The position numbers and the translations under genes are program-made. 20,037 nt of DNA from a virus. Positions 15,758-20,037 of this stretch are shown piece after piece. The first letter of the stretch is position 1. Every line of letters begins with the position of its first letter. The stretch lies in the IMG/VR virus record IMGVR_UViG_3300009788_000356, positions 1 through 20,037 of that record. The stretch is one strand, 5' to 3'. The notes below the pieces were generated by a model. The model was not told where the DNA came from. It searched no databases and worked only from the letters and a program-made list of their open reading frames with translations.

Positions 15758-17402
15758 CTTTTACTTTTTTAGTTTTAATAAATATGTTGAGTTCTTCTAT
15801 TAGTTGATCTTCGGTTTTCATAATCAGTTCCGCATCTGTCAAAGAGCAGTACCATCCAACGAAATAAACTTTTTTGAGTTTATCTTCCTCTTTTATGATC
15901 TCACTGCCCATAACTTCGGTAACGCTCATATTAGGGAATGGCTCTATCCTGGCTATCTTCTGTTTCTTGGCGAGTTCCACATCATCATTCTGGTATTCAG
16001 CAAAGAAATATTTGGCTCTCATATCATGCAATATTACATCGGACACCTTATCTCTACTGGCTTCCATTAATGTTTTTAGGATTTCGTCTGGATTTTCGCT
16101 GACGTAGCGAGTTCCATAACTAACAAAGGATTTATAGTCTTTTCTGCGTAGAGTAATTATGCCATAGCAGTCCAATATAAATTGGTGCATGAGCGAGAAC
16201 GTATGCGAAATATCCCGAAGCCTGTCTTGAACAGGTTGAACGTCAATAAAACGACCTGTCGCCGTTTCATTTCTTCCCCCTTGCTCAAAGGTTGTTCCCC
16301 AAAGTACTTGAAATAAATAATCCCTTGTAGCTTTAATATTATCATCGTATTTCTTCCATATCTCTATTGAGGGATTGACATAACCCGCTACGTTTGGAGC
16401 AGGATCGTTCTCGTCTTTTTCTGGAACAGGAACAATCATAGTATCGCTTGGGCTGACCTTTTGTTTATAACCTGCGCCGCCACAACTTTCACAAACCTTT
16501 TCAAGCCACATCCCGTCACCTGGCACTGCTTCCCATTTCAGTTCGCCCTCGCCGTGACACTTGGTACAAGCCTCTGGTCGCTGCCAGTATTTTGCATATC
16601 CTTGAGATATTTTATGGATTTTATTAATTGAAACATCATGGAGCAGGTCTTTAGCTTCCTCGTTTATATCTGAAATAAAACTATTAAAGATGTCTATGTT
16701 GGGATTTTTAATGTCGCCCACAATAAAGGCGGGAACAAACCCGAAAAAATTAGTAAGTCTGTCACGCTTGACTTCACGGACCTGCTTTACTCCTGTGGTG
16801 TCATTAGGTTTAGGCTCTACAACAAATATGCGGTCAAGTTTGTCGTCAATAACCCTGTAATACTTTCTTTTGATCGTATCTTCCTCACGTTCCTCGCCCT
16901 CGAAAATAAGTGCCTCAACCGTGTTGCCTCGTTTTTTGTACCATAAAATTTTTGTGGTTGGCTCAAAGGTCGTACTCAAGTCGCCAAACTCATCCAGGTC
17001 AACAAATAAAATACCATTGGGATCAATGATATATTTCTGCACAACAACTTTTTTCAGATACCGTTTTATATTAAGCCCGTCAGCCACTTCCGTAACAGAA
17101 TCCTTAACTTTCTGGATTTCTTCTTCTTTTAAATTATAATTTATCGAGCCGCCTTTAGCAGAGAATATCTTGTCAAGTGGTCGAAGTAGAAATGAAAAGA
17201 CAGCTTTATTGTCTTTCATTAGTTTTTCCCGAAGAATTTTTTGGTTGTTATTTTCGTATTCGTCTAACTTCTCTAAATACTCCCTCGCACCTTTTCCAGT
17301 AACGTGCATATTATTTTCTTTAGCAAGTTTCCTGGACGCAATTATCTCTGGTGAAGTACCTGCGAAAATATATTTTTCAACATCGTCTTTGGTTAAAATC
17401 AT
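15735..17402 (-). CDS. Portal protein, 555 aa
   Basis: The portal forms the vertex ring for DNA entry and tail attachment. Size, position right after the terminase, and sequence features fit: an N-terminal helical part, beta-rich wing (KYIIDPNGILFVDLDEFGD near 123), and a later part with ATRDYLFQVLWGTTFEQGG near 358, ETATGRFIDVQPVQDRL near 379 and a long helical C-terminus. Residues 279-311 contain two CXXCXGXG motifs as in DnaJ zinc fingers, an insert not expected in a portal. The ATG at 17402 follows the AT-rich leader with no Shine-Dalgarno sequence. The end overlaps the 119-aa gene. Confidence 0.85.
   Translation of the reverse strand: MILTKDDVEKYIFAGTSPEIIASRKLAKENNMHVTGKGAREYLEKLDEYENNNQKILREKLMKDNKAVFSFLLRPLDKIFSAKGGSINYNLKEEEIQKVKDSVTEVADGLNIKRYLKKVVVQKYIIDPNGILFVDLDEFGDLSTTFEPTTKILWYKKRGNTVEALIFEGEEREEDTIKRKYYRVIDDKLDRIFVVEPKPNDTTGVKQVREVKRDRLTNFFGFVPAFIVGDIKNPNIDIFNSFISDINEEAKDLLHDVSINKIHKISQGYAKYWQRPEACTKCHGEGELKWEAVPGDGMWLEKVCESCGGAGYKQKVSPSDTMIVPVPEKDENDPAPNVAGYVNPSIEIWKKYDDNIKATRDYLFQVLWGTTFEQGGRNETATGRFIDVQPVQDRLRDISHTFSLMHQFILDCYGIITLRRKDYKSFVSYGTRYVSENPDEILKTLMEASRDKVSDVILHDMRAKYFFAEYQNDDVELAKKQKIARIEPFPNMSVTEVMGSEIIKEEDKLKKVYFVGWYCSLTDAELIMKTEDQLIEELNIFIKTKKVKDGTQQTA
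16470..16568 (-). other. DnaJ-type double CXXCXGXG motif inside the portal
   Basis: Residues 279-286 read CTKCHGEG and 304-311 read CESCGGAG, separated by 17 residues. Four Cys in two CXXC pairs with following Gly patterns are the signature of one DnaJ-type zinc-binding module, and they are the main cysteine cluster in the protein. It interrupts the part of the portal that follows the conserved FGFVPAFIVGD motif near residue 220. Confidence 0.8.
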
Positions 17403-17500
17403 TTTTATAGAAAAGGATTATAAGCCATAAAGATATAAAAAAATTTGTTACCATAGATTTTATTTATAGTGCCAAGAAGAAGAATAAATATTTTATATAC

Positions 17501-17537
17501 AAAAAAGTGGGCGACAATCGAGAGATCATCTGCCCAC
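17501..17537 (-). terminator. Terminator-like hairpin in the terminase-portal gap
   Basis: On the minus strand a GTGGGC / GCCCAC stem (17537-17532 and 17512-17507) encloses a shorter inner pairing around ATGATC...GATTGT with a small loop, and is followed by six T (17506-17501). This meets the criteria for an intrinsic terminator. It lies ~80 nt after the terminase stop and ~30 nt after the promoter-like element, so it could end terminase messages or act as an attenuator in the portal leader. Confidence 0.7.
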
Positions 17538-17569
17538 CTAACTAATTTAAACCTACTATCTATGCATCG

Positions 17570-17577
17570 CAAATATA
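17570..17577 (-). promoter_or_regulatory. Bacteroidetes-type -7 promoter element (TATATTTG)
   Basis: The minus strand reads TATATTTG, a full match to the Bacteroidetes -7 consensus TAnnTTTG. It lies in an AT-rich gap upstream of the portal operon; transcription would start near 17563 and run toward the portal. No good TTG -33 element is present at the usual distance; only T-rich sequence is seen. The assignment is therefore moderate. Confidence 0.5.
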
Positions 17578-17616
17578 AGAAAAATTTATTAAAATAGTTT
17601 TTAAAATAGATTTTAT

Positions 17617-19065
17617 CTATCGAGCGACACTACCCATAAATCGTATTCTGGACGGTTTTAGATCGTAATACATCCGCATTAGAATAGCATCACGGAAGTC
17701 TGGACTTCGCCCAATATCCTGCTTTATATCAGATTTACTTTTACAGTCCAACTTACCTATATCGTTGAGTTTAGAGTGTATTTGGTCCAGTTCTTGCTTT
17801 ATATCAGCCTTTTGATCTCTGGAAACTTCTGCCTTTATCCATAAGCCGCCATGATTTATTTTACGAGCCAGATGGTACAAACATTGGACCTGTAAGTTCT
17901 TGTAGTTTGGCTGCTCATGCTTTTCTCGCAGTGGAGTTGCGCCGTTATTAAATTCCTCGATCCCTGTGTTATCAACCACGCCGCCACCAACGCCATCACC
18001 ATCACCAATACATCGCCTTTTCGGAATTTGGTACTTAAGTCGGAGTTGGGTTATTAGAAGCTGAACCTCTGTGGTCTTTGAAATCGGAAGTGTTTTCATT
18101 TCTATCATGCGCCATCCCCGCCACACCATAACAACAGCCAGGTCACTTCCGAAACGAGCCACATCGCAGGTCATATAAGTTCTTCCCTGCTCCACATGGT
18201 CATTGGAAAAGATTGCCTCTATCATTTCATATTCGCATAAAGCATTTGGATTATCTTCATATTCCCAATTACCTTTAAACAGCCTTTGGTACATGGCATT
18301 ATCTTCACTCGCTAAACGCCTTAAACTTTTGACGTATGCTTTTTCTATAAAAGGATTCTCTATAACCAGGCAGGGCAAGTAGTATTTGTGTGGCTCTAAA
18401 TTACCCGCCAGGTCTTTGTCAAAAAACTCTGTTTTAGTCCAGTTCTTTTTAGGGTTTCCCGTCATAAAAAGCATCTTCTTAATCCCGAAATGAGCGTTAA
18501 GGTGTCGCCCTATTCTGGTCCTTAAAACGATGTATGCTTTCTGGTGAATTTCCCCGATTTCTTCCATCCAACCGCCTGTGTATTCCGTAGAACCCACGCT
18601 CTCAAACAGTGGATCGGACGGCTTGTAAGTAACCTCTATAAAGTTTATATGGCTGCCGTTCCCGAACTCAATATAGTTCTTCACGGCGTTGAATTTATAG
18701 TCGGTAAACCCGTAGGCTATGCAGACCTTTCTGAAAGTAACATAAACGGAATCAACTATATCCTTGAGTTCTTTACGGGCAACAAACCATCTGGTGTTGG
18801 GATATATGATACACATAAACAGTAGCCAGGTACATCCTGTCCAGGTCTTTGCTCCACCTGCCGCACCGTCATAAAGAAATTCCTCGAATTTATTTGAAGT
18901 AAGTATTTCAAGGGCTTTACGCTGCTTTTCGTGGGTTTTAATATCACCGTCCTCATCCTTGCCAGTGACAATAAACTCGTAGTTTTTTCTTCTAAACGCC
19001 TCTGATCTAATGTCGATAGGCTTTAGCTTACCTGCGAGTTGTTTTATCTCTGCGTCATTTGTCAT
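17617..19065 (-). CDS. terL: Terminase large subunit, 482 aa
   Basis: Packaging motor and headful or cos nuclease. The ATPase Walker A is GAAGGAKT (residues 67-74), and a Walker B-type segment YTGGWMEEIGEI (162-173) carries the acidic pair E168/E169. The coupling motif is LFMTGNPKKNW (199-209). The RNase H-like nuclease acidic residues are D301 in TCDVARFGSDLAVV, D355 or D357 in IGDGDGVGGG, and D456/D459 in SPDFRDA. Length is normal for the family. The ATG at 19065 overlaps the upstream gene by 4 nt (ATGA). The stop is TAG at 17619-17617. No recognisable small terminase gene lies in the window. Confidence 0.95.
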   Translation of the reverse strand: MTNDAEIKQLAGKLKPIDIRSEAFRRKNYEFIVTGKDEDGDIKTHEKQRKALEILTSNKFEEFLYDGAAGGAKTWTGCTWLLFMCIIYPNTRWFVARKELKDIVDSVYVTFRKVCIAYGFTDYKFNAVKNYIEFGNGSHINFIEVTYKPSDPLFESVGSTEYTGGWMEEIGEIHQKAYIVLRTRIGRHLNAHFGIKKMLFMTGNPKKNWTKTEFFDKDLAGNLEPHKYYLPCLVIENPFIEKAYVKSLRRLASEDNAMYQRLFKGNWEYEDNPNALCEYEMIEAIFSNDHVEQGRTYMTCDVARFGSDLAVVMVWRGWRMIEMKTLPISKTTEVQLLITQLRLKYQIPKRRCIGDGDGVGGGVVDNTGIEEFNNGATPLREKHEQPNYKNLQVQCLYHLARKINHGGLWIKAEVSRDQKADIKQELDQIHSKLNDIGKLDCKSKSDIKQDIGRSPDFRDAILMRMYYDLKPSRIRFMGSVAR

Positions 19066-19484
19066 GCAATTCCTCTTATCTGCTCACCTGCTGTTTTACG
19101 GATTTCATAGTATGGGATGGCAAATTTATCTCTTTTAGCAGGGTAAATTTCAATCTTATTCTGGAACTTTAGTTTTCTAAATCTTTTTAGTGCCATCACA
19201 AATCCAGACAGGGGCTTCGGTCTTTTTGGATTATACTCCCTTTTTATTGGAACGGTATAGCCTTTAGAGGCTAACCAAATGTTCCTGGTCAAAGTATTTT
19301 GTAGCTGCTTTTGCTTCATGGTGAATTTAGCAACAGCTTTATCAAATTCTTCTTTTGTTGTGGATTTATCAAGCCCTAACTTCTTTTTAAGCCGAGCCTC
19401 AACCCTTTTGGTTTTCCATCCTAAATAACCAAGCAGAGCAACAATAAGAACTGCTATCCCTACTATAATATAAACGTAAATCAT
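19062..19484 (-). CDS. Membrane-anchored protein of unknown function, 140 aa
   Basis: ATGA overlaps link it to the genes on both sides. Residues 3-24 (VYIIVGIAVLIVALLGYLGW) are a single membrane segment followed at once by KTKRVEARLKKKLGL, so the bulk is likely cytoplasmic. Residues 40-70 look like a charged helix, and the C-terminal half is very basic (IKREYNPKRPKPLSGF, LKRFRKLKFQNKIEIYPAKR). It could be a lysis-related or packaging-associated membrane protein, but no motif proves this. It is not a clear small terminase. Confidence 0.7.
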   Translation of the reverse strand: MIYVYIIVGIAVLIVALLGYLGWKTKRVEARLKKKLGLDKSTTKEEFDKAVAKFTMKQKQLQNTLTRNIWLASKGYTVPIKREYNPKRPKPLSGFVMALKRFRKLKFQNKIEIYPAKRDKFAIPYYEIRKTAGEQIRGIA

Positions 19485-19639
19485 TCTATTTCTCTTTTAA
19501 GTATAAATTGTCGTATTATATGTCCTTGCGCTGCAACCATAGAAAATCCCACAACTTCCCATCCTTTTCTTCCTAACACGGAAATAACTTTAATATCTTC
19601 TTCAATTTCCATTACCGAAGCATATTCCCACTTTTTCAT
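19481..19639 (-). CDS. DUF4177-like small protein, 52 aa
   Basis: A short gene with ATG at 19639 and TGA at 19483-19481. ATGA overlaps join it to both neighbours, a strong sign that it is real. The sequence MKKWEYASVMEIEEDI, then LGRKGWEVVGF and FILKREIE, follows the DUF4177 pattern: W/Y-E-Y near the start, helix, L-G-x-x-G-W-E-hydrophobic, terminal K-R-E strand. The family has no established function. Presence in phages and bacteria is common. Confidence 0.75.
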   Translation of the reverse strand: MKKWEYASVMEIEEDIKVISVLGRKGWEVVGFSMVAAQGHIIRQFILKREIE

Positions 19640-20037
19640 AGTTTCGCAAGGATTAAAGATACATATTTTTTCCCTAAATGGTTTTCCTCAATAGAAAGAC
19701 CTACGAAAGTCCAATCATCATAAAGCATATTCTCATTATGGACCTCGCTCTTAACCCATTGGTCAAAGACATTCCTGTACCCATAGGATACGTTTTCACT
19801 TATCAGATCAAGCCCCATGTCCATATACGACTGACGGTGCTTTAAAAAGTTCTTGTGCAGTTTTATAGTGATGTCATTATCTATCAAATACCTGGTCCTG
19901 CTCCTGGCTAACATAATCATATAATCGTCAAGGAGTAATGGAGTTTTACCGTGTTCAATTCTATGAGCCTGGACCTTATCAAGAAGTTCTTTATGGTCTT
20001 TGCCAATGGAAATATTCTCGGTATGCTCAAAAGTAAA
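19636..20037 (-). CDS. CAP/SCP-domain (YkwD-like) protein, C-terminal part (start beyond right edge)
   Basis: The frame is open to the window edge in phase with the 94-aa stretch from the ATG at 19920, so the real gene starts outside; 133 residues are visible. Motifs in order match the CAP superfamily: LLDKVQAHRIEHGKTPLLLD (first helix, R/hydrophobic P-L), a helix with ARSRTRYLID, the GLDLISENVSYGY segment (equivalent to the G-E-N motif), then VFDQWVKSEVHNENML (W-x-x-S-x-x-H-x-x-N-hydrophobic-L), and FVGLSI followed by a C-terminal strand. The acidic residue in SEN and the His in SEVH correspond to the usual CAP cavity residues. CAP proteins are usually extracellular; the signal peptide region, if any, is out of view. 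TGA overlaps the next ATG (ATGA). Confidence 0.8.
   Translation of the reverse strand, partial: FTFEHTENISIGKDHKELLDKVQAHRIEHGKTPLLLDDYMIMLARSRTRYLIDNDITIKLHKNFLKHRQSYMDMGLDLISENVSYGYRNVFDQWVKSEVHNENMLYDDWTFVGLSIEENHLGKKYVSLILAKL

Larger units (their letters stand above)
17403..17616. other. Non-coding gap between terminase and portal (214 nt)
   Basis: This AT-rich gap contains the promoter-like element and hairpin listed separately. It also holds two copies of an 11-nt sequence (ATAAAATCTAT on the minus strand, at 17616-17606 and 17463-17453), the first of which makes an ATAGAT/ATCTAT inverted repeat overlapping the terminase stop. Only very short frames occur (a 3-codon one near the start site and a 21-codon one starting inside the hairpin), with no support as genes. 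Confidence 0.7.

Noticed and set aside
17470-17535. 21-codon frame starting inside the leader hairpin
   Set aside because: It is Phe/Leu-rich because of T runs, has no visible ribosome binding or conservation evidence, and begins within the stem.
17606-17620. AT-only inverted repeat (ATAGAT/ATCTAT) over the terminase stop as a terminator
   Set aside because: The stem is 6 A-T pairs with a 3-nt loop, too weak to be convincing; the GC-capped hairpin downstream is far better.
18544-18971. Plus-strand 93-codon and minus-strand 71-codon frames within the terminase
   Set aside because: Both overlap the ATPase region of a well-supported terminase in other frames and show no independent features.
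1-20037. CRISPR arrays, tRNA genes, insertion sequences, attachment sites
   Set aside because: No regularly spaced direct repeats, cloverleaf-like sequences, transposase motifs or integrase-linked repeats were seen on reading both strands.

Overview
This window is a morphogenesis (structural) module of a tailed dsDNA phage or prophage whose host is most likely a member of the Bacteroidetes, probably Flavobacteriia. Every supported gene lies on the minus strand, so the module reads from right (20037) to left (1). The host assignment rests on AT-rich DNA, start sites without an evident Shine-Dalgarno sequence, a TAnnTTTG-type promoter element in the main intergenic gap, a tail-fibre N-terminus that looks like a Bacteroidetes secretion signal (ending SLSAQQ), and a segment of a tail protein that resembles SprB-type repeats of Bacteroidetes gliding adhesins. 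A long tape measure with no visible tail sheath suggests a siphovirus-like virion. No integrase, replication or lysis gene is recognisable here, so lifestyle cannot be judged.

Layout in transcription order. (1) 20037-19062: three small coupled genes upstream of the terminase. They are the C-terminal part of a CAP/SCP-domain (YkwD-like) protein that runs off the right edge, a 52-aa DUF4177-like protein, and a 140-aa protein with one N-terminal membrane segment. (2) 19065-17617: terminase large subunit with clear ATPase and nuclease motifs. (3) 17616-17403: the only long non-coding gap. It holds a promoter-like element followed by a terminator-like hairpin in the presumed leader of the portal operon. 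(4) 17402-12186: head and connector genes: portal (carrying an inserted DnaJ-type zinc motif), a 119-aa protein with a possible helix-extension-helix end, a 77-aa protein, scaffold, major capsid protein, and two connector/completion candidates. (5) 12184-11095: a 54-aa basic protein and the probable tail tube, followed by a strong intrinsic terminator. (6) 11018-6483: two small tail genes in the usual tail-assembly-chaperone position, then the 1144-aa tape measure. (7) 6483-1: distal tail: a 757-aa and a 686-aa large protein, a 124-aa protein and a long tail fibre (585 codons visible) that runs off the left edge.

Genes are packed with ATGA or TAATG overlaps or gaps of 1-3 nt, implying long polycistronic messages and translational coupling. 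Terminase feeds DNA through the portal into a scaffold-built capsid, connectors join the head to a tape-measured tail tube, and the distal proteins contact the host. The most unusual points are the secretion-type signal and six exact 14-residue adhesin-head repeats on the fibre, the SprB-like segment, the zinc motif inside the portal, the CAP-domain gene next to the packaging module, and the promoter-hairpin arrangement before the portal.
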